Below, one piece after another: positions 41,540-50,017 of a DNA stretch of 64,000 nucleotides. Under the pieces are notes generated by a model that saw only the letters and a list, made by a program, of their open reading frames with translations, had not been told where the DNA came from and searched no databases. The stretch is from Cohnella baijiui (GTDB lineage Bacteria > Bacillota > Bacilli > Paenibacillales > Paenibacillaceae). Within the stretch, counting starts at the first letter, position 1, and the number at the start of each line of letters is the position of its first letter. The stretch spans positions 62,001-126,000 of the forward strand of contig NZ_JAJFOW010000012.1 of NCBI RefSeq assembly GCF_020731285.1. The letters run 5' to 3'. A program made the position numbers and the translations under genes.

Positions 41540-43021
41540 ATGACTACGCAATCCACCGTCTCATCGGCTTCAGTTGAACGTCCCTTTTCGATCAAAACCA
41601 TTATCGGTCCGGTCATGGCCGTTGTCGTGGGCATGATTATGGTCATTCTCGACAGCACGGTCGTCAACGTGGCCATGCCGAACTTGATTCATTACTTCGA
41701 TACTTCGGTATCTACCATGCAATGGGCGGTCACGGCGTACACCCTTGCGCTATCCGCCGTTATCCCCTTGGCCGGTTGGCTGACGGACCGGTACGGAGCC
41801 AAGCAAATCTTTCTGATCACCCTTGTCTTGTTCACATTGGGTTCCTTGCTGTGCTCTATCGCCCAAACGCCGGAGCAACTCATTCTGTACCGCATTATTC
41901 AGGGCTTGGGCGGGGGGATGGTCTCCCCGATCGGCATGGCGATGATCTTCCGGCTCGCTCCTCCCGGCAAACAAGGCTCCATCATGGGGGTGCTCGGCGT
42001 TCCGATGATGCTGGCGCCTGCCGTCGGGCCGACTTTGTCGGGGTTCCTGGTCGAGTATGCCAGCTGGCACTGGATTTTCCTGATCAACTTGCCGATTGGA
42101 ATCATCGCGCTGCTGATCGGCATCAAATATTTGCCCAAATTCGAGCAAAAGTCGGTGCCCGCTCTTGACGTATTCGGCATGGTGCTTGCCCCGATCACCT
42201 TCGCATCGCTTGCCTATGCCGTCAGCGAAGGCGGCAAAGACTGGGGCTCCATGCAAACGGTCACGGGCCTGATCGTTGGGGGCGTTACTTTGATCCTGTT
42301 CATTGCCGCCGAGCTCCGCCACAGGCAGCCGCTTTTGGAACTACGCGTTTTCGGCTCTTCCGACTTCACGCGGGGCATTCTCGTCTTTTGGCTATCGGCG
42401 ATGGCGTTGTTCGGGTCATTCCTGCTCGTTCCGATGTATTTGCAGACCGTGAAAGGTTTCTCGCCGATGGAATCGGGATTGATGAGCATTCCCCAAGTCA
42501 TCATGGCCGGGTTGTTCATGCCGATCGGCGGAAAACTGTTCGACAAGATCGGAGCGAGAATTCTCGCGATTATTGGTCTATGTCTGGTCGGAAGCGGCTT
42601 GTTCATGCTGTCCCAAATTACGGTCGACACAAGCTCGTACTACGTGATTGGAGCGTATATGCTGATGGGTTCGGGCATGGGGCTATCGATGATGCCGATC
42701 AATACGCATATTCTCAAATCGGCACCGCAGAGACTGGTCAGCCGGGTCACTTCGCTCACGACGGCTTCTCAGCAAGTTTTCGTTTCCTTCGCCGTCGCGG
42801 GTCTGACCGGTTACTATTCCTCGCGAATCACGCATTATATGGCAACGTCCAAAGGCGACAAAGTAGCAGACATGACCACAGCGTTCGCGGATACGTTCTT
42901 GTTCGCGGCATGCCTTGCCGTCGCAGGCGCCTTGCTTGCGCTGATCTTGCGGAAGCCCAAAATCCAACCGGAGGCTGGGCAATCGGATCATCAAGCGAAC
43001 GTCATCTCGATGGGACATTAA
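41540..43021 (+). CDS. MFS transporter, DHA2 (EmrB/QacA) drug exporter family
   Basis: The 493-residue protein has about 14 membrane helices, motif LDSTVVNVAMPNLI in helix 1, and motif A GWLTDRYGAKQIFL. It exports drugs or toxic metabolites by proton antiport. GAAGGAAGAGAGG precedes ATG 41540. It lies 47 bp after the ECF41 gene and ends at a strong terminator, so it may be part of that regulon. Confidence 0.92.
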   Translation: MTTQSTVSSASVERPFSIKTIIGPVMAVVVGMIMVILDSTVVNVAMPNLIHYFDTSVSTMQWAVTAYTLALSAVIPLAGWLTDRYGAKQIFLITLVLFTLGSLLCSIAQTPEQLILYRIIQGLGGGMVSPIGMAMIFRLAPPGKQGSIMGVLGVPMMLAPAVGPTLSGFLVEYASWHWIFLINLPIGIIALLIGIKYLPKFEQKSVPALDVFGMVLAPITFASLAYAVSEGGKDWGSMQTVTGLIVGGVTLILFIAAELRHRQPLLELRVFGSSDFTRGILVFWLSAMALFGSFLLVPMYLQTVKGFSPMESGLMSIPQVIMAGLFMPIGGKLFDKIGARILAIIGLCLVGSGLFMLSQITVDTSSYYVIGAYMLMGSGMGLSMMPINTHILKSAPQRLVSRVTSLTTASQQVFVSFAVAGLTGYYSSRITHYMATSKGDKVADMTTAFADTFLFAACLAVAGALLALILRKPKIQPEAGQSDHQANVISMGH

Positions 43022-43042
43022 TTTTCCAGAACCGGATTTCTG

Positions 43043-43068
43043 CCGCCCTTCATGGGGCGGTTTTTTTT
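43043..43068 (+). terminator. Terminator of the DHA2 exporter gene
   Basis: CCGCCC and GGGCGG pair around TTCATG, followed by eight T residues. Confidence 0.88.
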
Positions 43069-43192
43069 ATTGGGGATCCGTTTCATCGCGTATCGCGAAA
43101 TTCATTTTTCCGGACGTGTCGATTTAACCGTCAGCGGTTCGTCGTCATGATAGAAGCAAGAAAGAAGCAATCATCAGAAGGGAAGGATTTCA

Positions 43193-43855
43193 ATGAAAAA
43201 CACGAAAATAACCAGGTTATTATTGCTTGGAGGAGTCATCTCCGCGCCGCTGTTCTTTATCATTGCAATCGTACAGGTAATCACCCGTGCAGGATTTGAT
43301 ATCAAGCGTCATGCCATCAGCACCCTTACTTTGGGCGACTTGGGATGGATTCAAAGCGCTAATTTTATCGTCACGGGATTGCTGGCCTTGTTGGCAGCCA
43401 TTGGGGCACGGGGCTTACTCATGAGAGGAACAGGCAGGGCAGGCTCATGGCTGATTGGAATTTATGGGATCGGCATGATCATGGCGGGATTTTTTAAGCC
43501 CGACCCCGGTCTAGGATTTCCTTCAGGTGCCCCCGAAGGTATGCCGACATCCATGAGCGGCCACGCGGCGCTCCATTCCATGGCATTCTTCGCGTCCTTT
43601 ATCTGCCTGATTGCGGCAATGGTCGTATTCTCCCGGCGATTCCACGTACAAGGCGAACGGGGTTGGAGAGTCTACTGCCTGTCGGCTTCGATTCTCGCAC
43701 CCTTACTAATTGTTGCGGGTATGGGTATCAACATTTGGGTTGGAGTTATCATGGGGATTGCCGGGATGGTCGCCTTCGGTTGGGTTTCCGCTCTAGCCGT
43801 CCGACTGCTGAACGAAACCTACTTAACGAAACCTACTTACGGATACAATAGTTGA
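43193..43855 (+). CDS. DUF998 family membrane protein
   Basis: The 220-residue protein has six membrane helices, and the DUF998 features FDIKRHAISTLTLGDLGWIQ in the first extracytoplasmic loop and GHAALHSMAFF before helix 4. Function unknown. GGGAAGG precedes ATG 43193. The last residues (NETYLTKPTYGYNS) come from a 14-bp tandem duplication (43811-43838) that shifts the frame; without it the protein would end NETYLRIQ. It is followed by a terminator. Confidence 0.88.
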   Translation: MKNTKITRLLLLGGVISAPLFFIIAIVQVITRAGFDIKRHAISTLTLGDLGWIQSANFIVTGLLALLAAIGARGLLMRGTGRAGSWLIGIYGIGMIMAGFFKPDPGLGFPSGAPEGMPTSMSGHAALHSMAFFASFICLIAAMVVFSRRFHVQGERGWRVYCLSASILAPLLIVAGMGINIWVGVIMGIAGMVAFGWVSALAVRLLNETYLTKPTYGYNS

Positions 43856-43863
43856 AACCCTAA

Positions 43864-43890
43864 GGCCATCCTGCAAAGGATGGCCTTCTT
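43864..43890 (+). terminator. Terminator after the DUF998 gene
   Basis: GGCCATCCT and AGGATGGCC pair around GCAA, followed by TTCTTCTT. The hairpin is the same sequence as that of the dispersed repeat copies at 13848 and 14845, but without their conserved tail. Confidence 0.85.
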
Positions 43891-43995
43891 CTTGGAGGAA
43901 TATGGATGATTGTACCGAACTGATTAAGATTAGATATATCCTTGCACGATTCTTGAATTACAGGTGAACCACAATGGAACCCAAGCAATGGGTAG

Positions 43996-44451
43996 AAGGG
44001 GTATTGGTACAATTGGAAGGAGATGTTTGAGACAACGGTTCTCGAGTGTGAATTCTTCGAAAAGTACTTGCAGGAAATGAAGGACAGAATTCCGTATTGT
44101 GAAGGAGAGCGTTATTTGGTGTATAACAATTCGTTCTTCGTCAATATGATTACAGATGGCAAGACGACGGTCGGGTTCCCTGACTGGAGCAGATCCGGCG
44201 TATGCGATTTCCTTCTTGATTTTGCCATTATGGACTTGAATAAGCCATACTTGCACATCCCGGAACTGTTGTTCGAGTATTGCAAGAAAAGGGGCATCGT
44301 CATACGGGATTTTAAGGAAAGATTCTTATGTATGGCTTATTACAAAGGGATCGATGTCTTGCGTTGGCATGCATCCATCGATGACACGGAGTCCTGTACA
44401 TCCATCATGAAATCCATCAGAGAACTGAATGATCGAATATACGCCTTGTAA
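43996..44451 (+). pseudogene. Decayed aminoglycoside/hygromycin phosphotransferase fragment
   Basis: The frame reads GYWYNWKEMFE at the start, then a C-terminal APH half with FPDWSRSGVCDFLLDFAIMDL, which corresponds to the metal-binding D-W and membrane of the APH fold. The N-terminal lobe is absent, a TAG precedes the fragment, and the catalytic HGD loop is replaced by YNN in RYLVYNNSFFVNM. Thus the essential Asp is lost. ATG 44023 could start a 142-residue protein, but kinase activity is not expected. Confidence 0.75.
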
Positions 44452-44462
44452 ACGGTGAAGTT

Positions 44463-44798
44463 ATGAAATATGAAAATGCGAGCGATATATTGCCTGAGGA
44501 ACTGTTGAAAGAAATCCAAAAATACGCGGCAGGAAAGCTTCTTTATGTTTCCTCCGGAGAGGAAAAAAGGGCTTGGGGCGAAACATCCGGGTACCGTGAA
44601 CAATTGCAGAAGCGCAATCGAATGATTCGCAATAAGTACGCCCACGGGCTCACGGTTTCGGAACTTGCGGACGAATACTTCTTATCCTTGGACTCTATTA
44701 AGAAGATTATTTATTCGAAAACAAAGTATGAGTTGATCCAATGGGCCATCCCAGGAGGGAAGACATGTACGACACTTCACCGATTGAAGGAGCGTTAA
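44463..44798 (+). CDS. CD3324 family protein (Mor-like HTH)
   Basis: The 111-residue protein has the NASDILPEELLKEIQKYAAGKLLYV opening and a C-terminal HTH (GLTVSELADEYFLSLDSIKKIIYSKT) of the CD3324 family, small presumed DNA-binding proteins widespread in Bacillota. It starts 11 bp after the phosphotransferase remnant, with a GGTGAAG site. The C-terminus is slightly longer than usual (PGGKTCTTLHRLKER), perhaps altered by a nearby deletion. Its target is unknown. Confidence 0.82.
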   Translation: MKYENASDILPEELLKEIQKYAAGKLLYVSSGEEKRAWGETSGYREQLQKRNRMIRNKYAHGLTVSELADEYFLSLDSIKKIIYSKTKYELIQWAIPGGKTCTTLHRLKER

Positions 44799-44872
44799 AG
44801 GTAAAACGGTGGCCTAAAGATACCCTGACGGCGGGTCGTCCCAAAAGGTGAAGTGCGATGGTGAGAAAGAGG

Positions 44873-44922
44873 TTGACTGATCATAGAAAATGCTGTATTT
44901 TAACTTTGACTGACTTGATCAA
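44873..44922 (+). promoter_or_regulatory. Promoter and operator of the TetR gene
   Basis: TTGACT (44873-44878), 17 bp and TATTTT (44896-44901) form a good promoter. TTGACTGACTTGATCAA at 44906-44922 covers the start of transcription. The same 17-mer occurs with one mismatch at 47592-47608 and with three mismatches at 47085-47101 (both on the other strand), beside the FAD-monooxygenase gene and its remnant. Confidence 0.65.
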
Positions 44923-44930
44923 TTTATAAA

Positions 44931-45551
44931 ATGAACTCGAAGGAGACTGGTAACAGCGTGGCACCATTAAATGAAGAGCAGCTGATCCAGATCCGCGATG
45001 AGCGCAGGGAGCAGATTTTGTCTGCTGCCTTAAGCGTATTTTCCAGACGCGGCGTTGTCGGAACCAAAATGAGTATGATCGTGAAGGAAGCGGGCATCAG
45101 CCATGGCCTAGTGTATCATTATTTTAAATCCAAGGAAGAGCTTTTCGTTACGCTTGTCCAAGTAGCCATAGAGGGTGCGCAGGAAGCCATTTCGTTCGTT
45201 ACATCCCTTCCGGGGACCGCATATGACAAAATCAGAAAATTGGTTGAAGAAATGATGGACAAGGAAGGAGTCCCGTATTTTCAGCTGATTTATCAGGCAA
45301 GAACGTCCGATGGCGTGCCTGAAGAAGCGAGAAAATTGATCGACCAATACACGTTGGACGATTACGTTAACAACCTTCGGCCTTTGTTCGAAGAGGGACA
45401 AAGGGACGGGACGATTGCACCGGGGGATCCGGGAGAAATGATTGCAGGCTTCCTGACGGTACTAACCGGAGTGATCATGGTGGGATCGGTGGATGAACGG
45501 CAGTTTCGCATCCCGGATATCGAAATGCTGATGAGGATGGTCAGCAAATAA
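44931..45551 (+). CDS. TetR/AcrR family transcriptional regulator
   Basis: The 206-residue protein has the TetR HTH (RREQILSAALSVFSRRGVVGTKMSMI and GISHGLVYHYFKSKEELF) and a helical ligand domain. ATG 44931 has no ribosome site and is only about 25 nt from the predicted transcription start; a GTG at 44958 preceded by AGGAG (12 bp) is an alternative. It is convergent with the FAD-monooxygenase gene. Matching operators before both genes make the monooxygenase the probable target. Confidence 0.92.
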   Translation: MNSKETGNSVAPLNEEQLIQIRDERREQILSAALSVFSRRGVVGTKMSMIVKEAGISHGLVYHYFKSKEELFVTLVQVAIEGAQEAISFVTSLPGTAYDKIRKLVEEMMDKEGVPYFQLIYQARTSDGVPEEARKLIDQYTLDDYVNNLRPLFEEGQRDGTIAPGDPGEMIAGFLTVLTGVIMVGSVDERQFRIPDIEMLMRMVSK

Positions 45552-45590
45552 AGCACCTATCGCCTCGTTGCGGGCGGCAGGTGCTTTATT
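45547..45590. terminator. Bidirectional terminator between TetR and FAD-monooxygenase genes
   Basis: AATAAAGCACCT pairs with AGGTGCTTTATT around a partly folded 20-nt loop, with TTTTT on the plus side. It serves both convergent genes. Confidence 0.8.
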
Positions 45591-45612
45591 TTTACGGAAT
45601 GAACGGCTTCTC

Positions 45613-47061
45613 TTATTGCGGAATGATCTTTTCCAGTATTTCTTCAAGCGGCCGCTGATGCTGCTCCAGCAGCTCGGCGAGTATTTCCTTTCCCTCGTCC
45701 GATGCCTCCAGCACCGCTCTGATCATTTGCGGATTGAACAGCTCGTCAAGCGGAACAGACAATGTGTTTATTCCCCAATACATGCCGTAAAGCCGGAAGT
45801 TGCGGTTCACCGTGCCCTCTTTAAGCAGCATATTCATCACCTTCCGGCAAAAATCGACCCCTTCAAGCGGCTCTAATCCGGCTTCATATTCAACGCCCTC
45901 CCACTGTAAATCCGCCGCACAGTTCAGCCACCAGGCAGGCGTAATGGCTTCACGCTGCATTCGTTCAAGCACCCGCTTTTCAAACTGTGGCTTCGGATCG
46001 CTCAGCTGCTCTTGCAAAGAGGATTGCAGGATTTCCGCTTCGATTGCCGCAACCGTCATCCCTTGGCCGAAAATCGGATCATAGATGCAGTAGGCATCAC
46101 CAAGGACGAGCAGGCCGGCAGGCCAGCGATGAATCTGTTCATAATGGCGGCGGTACAACTCCGCTACGCGAAAGCCTCGCGGGTTACCGACAGGTTCCAA
46201 ATCTTTGACGATTTCCGCGATCAGGGAAGACGGCAATCCGGCCACCGTTTGTTCGAACGCTTCCGCATCTGTAGGAGGAAATTGCCCTCCGGGGCGGTAC
46301 AGCAGCAGCTCGGCGACTTGATTCTCGATGAAGGAGAAAACGCCTGTAAAGGTGTTGTTCTCCGGCTGCCCCATAATGTTGACGACATCCCACTCTTCGG
46401 CCAGATGCCGCATTGCAGGCGGCAATGTATAGCGGCGAGTACTGTACCCGATGGCCGCCTTCATGTGGTCGGGCTTCGGCACTTCGTACCCCAAGCTCTC
46501 CAGCCATTCCGGCAACCGGGAGATTCGGCCGCTGGCATCGACGATCAGGTCGGCCCTCTGGACACTTTCTTCTCCGGCAACTTTCCGATCCCGGACCCGA
46601 ACTCCGGTAATGGCTGAGCGATCTGGAGCTGCAATGAGTTCAAGTACGTCATGCCTTTGAAGAAACCTCACATTGGGGCTCGCGCTCACGCGTCTGCGGA
46701 TGACCCATTCTAGAACGGCGCGGCTGAATTTATAATCATTGCGAGGATATGGTCCACTGACGATCCCATATGGATTCATAATATGCGCTGTCTTATTGAG
46801 CGAGGAAGGCGAGCCAAGAGCGGCCAACTCCTCCTCGAAGCCGGGAAACAGATTTTCCGTAATCATCTTGCCGCGATTCGTAAATCGATGCGGATGGAAG
46901 CCATGAGGGACGCCAGCCCGGTCAGTCGGATGTTCCGGATAATGATCTTTATCAATGACAAGCACTTCTCCGTAAACGTCCGCCAATACGCGAGCAGTCA
47001 TCAAACCTGCCATGCTGCCTCCAATAACAATTGCCTTTCCCAAACGAAGTTGGTTTTCCAT
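45613..47061 (-). CDS. FAD-dependent monooxygenase/oxidoreductase
   Basis: The 482-residue protein opens with AIVIGGSMAGLMTARVLADVYGEVLVIDKD, a Rossmann FAD-binding site, and has the second FAD motif GDAYCIYDPIFGQGMTVAAIEA near residue 320. It resembles squalene-epoxidase/aromatic-hydroxylase-like flavoproteins that are often paired with TetR regulators. AAAGGAGAG lies 7 bp before ATG 47061. Its upstream region holds an operator matching that of the TetR gene, six tandem repeats of related sequence, and a remnant of a second copy of this gene's 5' end. Substrate unknown. Confidence 0.88.
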   Translation of the reverse strand: MENQLRLGKAIVIGGSMAGLMTARVLADVYGEVLVIDKDHYPEHPTDRAGVPHGFHPHRFTNRGKMITENLFPGFEEELAALGSPSSLNKTAHIMNPYGIVSGPYPRNDYKFSRAVLEWVIRRRVSASPNVRFLQRHDVLELIAAPDRSAITGVRVRDRKVAGEESVQRADLIVDASGRISRLPEWLESLGYEVPKPDHMKAAIGYSTRRYTLPPAMRHLAEEWDVVNIMGQPENNTFTGVFSFIENQVAELLLYRPGGQFPPTDAEAFEQTVAGLPSSLIAEIVKDLEPVGNPRGFRVAELYRRHYEQIHRWPAGLLVLGDAYCIYDPIFGQGMTVAAIEAEILQSSLQEQLSDPKPQFEKRVLERMQREAITPAWWLNCAADLQWEGVEYEAGLEPLEGVDFCRKVMNMLLKEGTVNRNFRLYGMYWGINTLSVPLDELFNPQMIRAVLEASDEGKEILAELLEQHQRPLEEILEKIIPQ

Positions 47062-47082
47062 AAAACAACTCTCCTTTAATAT

Positions 47083-47520
47083 GATCGATTAAATCAGTCA
47101 ACACTCATGCGTTCGATGGTGATTTAGTTTAGGGTTAGAATTTATGGTGTTGTATAGATTAACTAAATTAGTCAATATTCACGCGTTCGATGGTGATCCA
47201 GTTTCGGGTTAGAATTATGGTATTGAGTAGATTAACTTAATCAGTCAACACTCACGCGTTCGATGGTGATCAATTTAGGGTTGGAATTACGGTATCCTAT
47301 AGATTAACTTAATCAGTCAATACTCACGCGTTCGATGGTGAATTAGTCTAGGATTAGAATTTACGGTATTTTGTAGATTAACTAAATTAGTCAATATTCA
47401 CGCGTTCGATGGTGATCCAGTTTCGGGTTAGAATTATGGTATTGATATAGATTAACTTAATCAGTCAATACTCACACGTTCGATGGTGATTTAGTTTAGG
47501 GTTGGATTTATACTGCAGCC
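47083..47520. repeat. Six tandem repeats of about 73 bp, each with an operator-like motif
   Basis: Units begin at 47083, 47157, 47230, 47302, 47376 and 47450. Each starts with a GATTAACTTAATCAGTCAA-type motif, followed by ACGCGTTCGATGGTGAT and a TTTAGGGTTAGAATTTA-like part. Units 2 and 5 are almost identical and units 1/4 and 3/6 are alike, so the array looks like a three-unit block duplicated once. The head of each unit resembles the TetR operator (TTGACT on the minus strand). There are no spacers, so this is not a CRISPR array. Confidence 0.9.
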
Positions 47521-47570
47521 ATGGAGCCTTCGATACAGACTTCTTTTCCCATTCGAAAATAGTTATCCAT
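47508..47570 (-). pseudogene. Remnant of a second FAD-monooxygenase 5' end
   Basis: The minus strand has GGGGG, then ATG at 47570 and the 20-codon frame MDNYFRMGKEVCIEGSMAAV followed by TAA. It aligns with MENQLRLGKAIVIGGSMAGL, the start of the intact gene at 47061. The upstream leader and operator are also similar. The rest of the copy is gone and the frame runs into repeat unit 6. Confidence 0.75.
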
Positions 47571-47591
47571 AATCTAACCCCCTTTTTATGA

Positions 47592-47608
47592 TTGATCAAA
47601 TCAGTCAA
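47592..47608 (-). promoter_or_regulatory. Operator copy before the monooxygenase remnant
   Basis: The minus strand reads TTGACTGATTTGATCAA, one mismatch from the TetR promoter element at 44906-44922. It lies about 20 bp before the remnant's ribosome site, the same layout as in front of the intact gene. Confidence 0.65.
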
Positions 47609-47889
47609 CATTGGATCAACTCAAGAATAGTGCATCCACCACGATATGTCAACTCCTAAAAATGTTGTTGCCCAGTCGAAGCCGCGGCGCTGATGCTGCG
47701 ATTCCTGCAGTTGAAATAGCCAGACGAGCGCGAGTGTTTCAACTGAAAGGCGAGTTTTGACGGATGTGGTTTCGTTTCCTCGAAATATAGAGGGTTTTGA
47801 TGCAAAATGCCGAATATTTGTCGAGTGTCTGAAGGAAGTGTTAATCCATACCGGTTCGGGAATAATGAGAGATGAATAGGAGGGTGGAC

Positions 47890-48351
47890 ATGTCGTATGT
47901 CGTTGATTTTAAAAATGTGTCTACGGTTGGTTTAGAGTCTTCGCCTGTGGCAGATGCGCTTGCCGGTTTGCGTGCGAATGAAGCCCGCTATTTAATGAAC
48001 AAGTACAAACATGAATTTACGGTTGTGCCTGCCAGTGAAAGTCAGGAGAGCCTTGATTATGTGAACCGCATTTTGAAAGAACGCGATATTGCGTTTGCGG
48101 CCAAGCCTTTGGAGACGTCGCGTTTTCAAGTGGAAAACATCCAAATCACTTACGTTTTTTATGAGGATGGGCTTGCGCTCAATGTCATGTATACGATTGA
48201 TGACCCTAAGAAGCGAGCCGTTGGTTTCAAGCTTTCCGAGGGAATGGAAGTACCCAAGGAGCTTGAAGGGAAGTTCAAGTTTGCTACGCAGAAGTCTAAA
48301 CTGGCCGGAACCATTCGAGGCTCTTTCTTTGTGATTAAAGGAGAATACTAA
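47890..48351 (+). CDS. Unrecognised 153-residue protein, paralogue of 5855-6322
   Basis: The protein is closely related to the one at 5855-6322: the same VDFKNVSTVGLESSPVA start, VFYEDGLA-NV-YTIDDPKKRAVGFKLSEGMEVP middle and SKLAGTIRGSFFVIKGEY end. It is soluble with no signal peptide. ATG 47890 has AGGAGGG 5 bp upstream; a GTG/ATG frame extension upstream lacks a site. Here the gene is alone with its own terminator, unlike the first copy that follows a GyrI-like gene. I cannot name the family or function. Confidence 0.8.
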   Translation: MSYVVDFKNVSTVGLESSPVADALAGLRANEARYLMNKYKHEFTVVPASESQESLDYVNRILKERDIAFAAKPLETSRFQVENIQITYVFYEDGLALNVMYTIDDPKKRAVGFKLSEGMEVPKELEGKFKFATQKSKLAGTIRGSFFVIKGEY

Positions 48352-48400
48352 AGCCAAAGCGCTAGAGTTGATTGCGCGCGGTGGAGTCTTCGCAGTACAT

Positions 48401-48432
48401 GAGCCGTTTTGGGGAAGTCCCCGAAACGGCTC
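48401..48432 (+). terminator. Terminator of the unrecognised gene
   Basis: GAGCCGTTTTGGGG pairs with CCCCGAAACGGCTC (one G-A mismatch region) around AAGT, followed by TTATAGTTT. Confidence 0.75.
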
Positions 48433-48507
48433 TTATAGTTTGCGTTAACGGCGTGCGCGATTATTCGAATGACAAGATTGACAGGAGAAACGAACTTCCT
48501 TAAAATT

Positions 48508-48541
48508 TGATCATACAATCAATAGTTTGATTAAATGATCA
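48508..48541. promoter_or_regulatory. Nested palindromes before the YqeB-like/TetR operon
   Basis: AATCAA-TAGT-TTGATT (48517-48532) is enclosed by TGATCAT (48508-48514) and ATGATCA (48535-48541), all perfectly complementary. This symmetrical site upstream of an operon that ends in a TetR gene is a good autoregulatory operator candidate. Confidence 0.6.
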
Positions 48542-48604
48542 GAATTCATGTGATGGGTGCGATTCTTCGCCTGCGCCAGTCACATCGAATCGGAGGAAAG
48601 GGAG

Positions 48605-49339
48605 TTGCAACCGCTCATGTCCAACCTGCAACAGAGCAATAAGAAAGCTACGATTGTTCAGCTAACGCGATTCGAACGCGCACTCGTACTGGTTACTCCC
48701 CCTGTTCTGGGTCTTATTCTGGGGTATTTCGTCCCTGCCATCGCGGATTGGGCCGCCTCTCTTCCTTGGTTCCCCTTTCAAGGCCCTTTGAAGCTCATCG
48801 CTTCCATTCAAGCGGGCTGGACGGTCATCGTGACGGCTTTTCTGGGCTTGATTGCGGGCGTTTGGCTCACGAATGAAGCCATCAAGGACAGCCTCGTCAT
48901 TACGATATCCGACGACGAAGCCACATTAAGCATCAAGAGCACCAAGATAAGCTTTTCCAAACCGGATATCGCTTCGGTTTTTATGGATGGCAAGCAGTTG
49001 GTTCTGATTGGACGCAACGGCCTGGAGCTGGCTCGCGAATCTTTTGATTCGACGCCTGCCCCTATTGCAGATGCTTTTATCGGGCATGGGTATCCTTGGT
49101 CTCCCGAGGGGGACCCGTTCGAGGCCGATTACCGCCTGTGGGTGAAGAATACGCCCGACTTGCCGCCCGCATTGAATGCCCTGATGAAGGCCCGCGAGCA
49201 GGCCTTGCTCGGCAAAGATGCGGAATCCGCGAAAGAGATACAGCGAGAAGCGGGGAAGCTTGGCGTGTCGATACGGGATAAAGGGAAATTTCAGTACTGG
49301 AGGAACGCGGATCGAATCGACAAGGGGGATCGGAAATGA
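48605..49339 (+). CDS. YqeB-like membrane protein
   Basis: The protein is 244 residues from TTG 48605, 8 bp after GGAGG. It has two membrane helices (about 28-50 and 68-92), then a cytoplasmic PH-like beta domain (about 98-155, LVITISDDEATLSIKSTKISFSKPDIASVFMDGKQLVLIG) and a helical C-terminus. This layout matches the YqeB family of unknown function. The stop overlaps the TetR start (ATGA at 49336), so both are made from one transcript. Confidence 0.75.
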   Translation: MQPLMSNLQQSNKKATIVQLTRFERALVLVTPPVLGLILGYFVPAIADWAASLPWFPFQGPLKLIASIQAGWTVIVTAFLGLIAGVWLTNEAIKDSLVITISDDEATLSIKSTKISFSKPDIASVFMDGKQLVLIGRNGLELARESFDSTPAPIADAFIGHGYPWSPEGDPFEADYRLWVKNTPDLPPALNALMKAREQALLGKDAESAKEIQREAGKLGVSIRDKGKFQYWRNADRIDKGDRK

Positions 49340-49956
49340 AGGATAAGCATACGGATGAAAAACAGACCTTCATTGCCGATGCCAGGCGCGCCCAAATCTT
49401 CGATGCGACGTTGATGACGCTGGATGAGGTCGGGTATATTCGCGCCAGCATGGCTCAAATCGCCAAGAGGGCCGGAATCAGCGCGGCGCTCATTTCCTAC
49501 CATTTTCGGGACAAGAGCGATTTGATGGACTACACGTTAATGAAGCTGTTGACCGACATGTCCACCTATGTATTGGAACGAACGGAAGCGGCATCGAGCC
49601 CCCGCGATAAGCTGAAGGCTTACATCGAAGCCAGCATCGCCTATCAAGCCGAGAAGCCCGCCCGCAATATCGCGCTGATCGAGATTGTCTTTCATGCCCG
49701 AACGGCGGACAATGTGCCCTACTACAAACTGAACGATGATGAAGAGGACCCCCTGGAGAGCGAACTGCTGCGGATTTTGCGAATGGGGCAGGAGCAAAAG
49801 GAGTTCGGCGAGTTTAACGTATGGGCGATGGCCAGCGCGATTCGAGGCGGGATTGACGAATACGCCTTCAACGGGAAATTGAAGGGCAACGTCGATCCGA
49901 ATAGCTACAGCATGGAACTCGTGAATCTGTTCGGCCGGGCGGTTCTGGGGGGTTGA
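49336..49956 (+). CDS. TetR/AcrR family transcriptional regulator
   Basis: The 206-residue protein has the TetR HTH (RRAQIFDATLMTLDEVGYIRASMAQIAKRAGISAALISYHFRDKSDLMDY) and a helical C-terminal domain. It overlaps the YqeB-like gene by 4 bp and probably represses the shared promoter via the nested palindromes at 48508-48541. A terminator follows directly. Confidence 0.92.
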   Translation: MKDKHTDEKQTFIADARRAQIFDATLMTLDEVGYIRASMAQIAKRAGISAALISYHFRDKSDLMDYTLMKLLTDMSTYVLERTEAASSPRDKLKAYIEASIAYQAEKPARNIALIEIVFHARTADNVPYYKLNDDEEDPLESELLRILRMGQEQKEFGEFNVWAMASAIRGGIDEYAFNGKLKGNVDPNSYSMELVNLFGRAVLGG

Positions 49957-49961
49957 ACTAG

Positions 49962-49995
49962 AAAGCTCACCTTACGGGTTGATAAGGTGAGCTTT
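49962..49995. terminator. Bidirectional terminator
   Basis: AAAGCTCACCTTA and TAAGGTGAGCTTT form a 13-bp stem with an 8-nt loop and ATT tail, between convergent genes. Confidence 0.82.
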
Positions 49996-50017
49996 ATTCG
50001 ATACTACCTTGATGTGC

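Noticed and set aside
47083..47520. CRISPR array
   Set aside because: Repeats are contiguous, 72-74 bp long and imperfect, with no unique spacers and no cas genes nearby.
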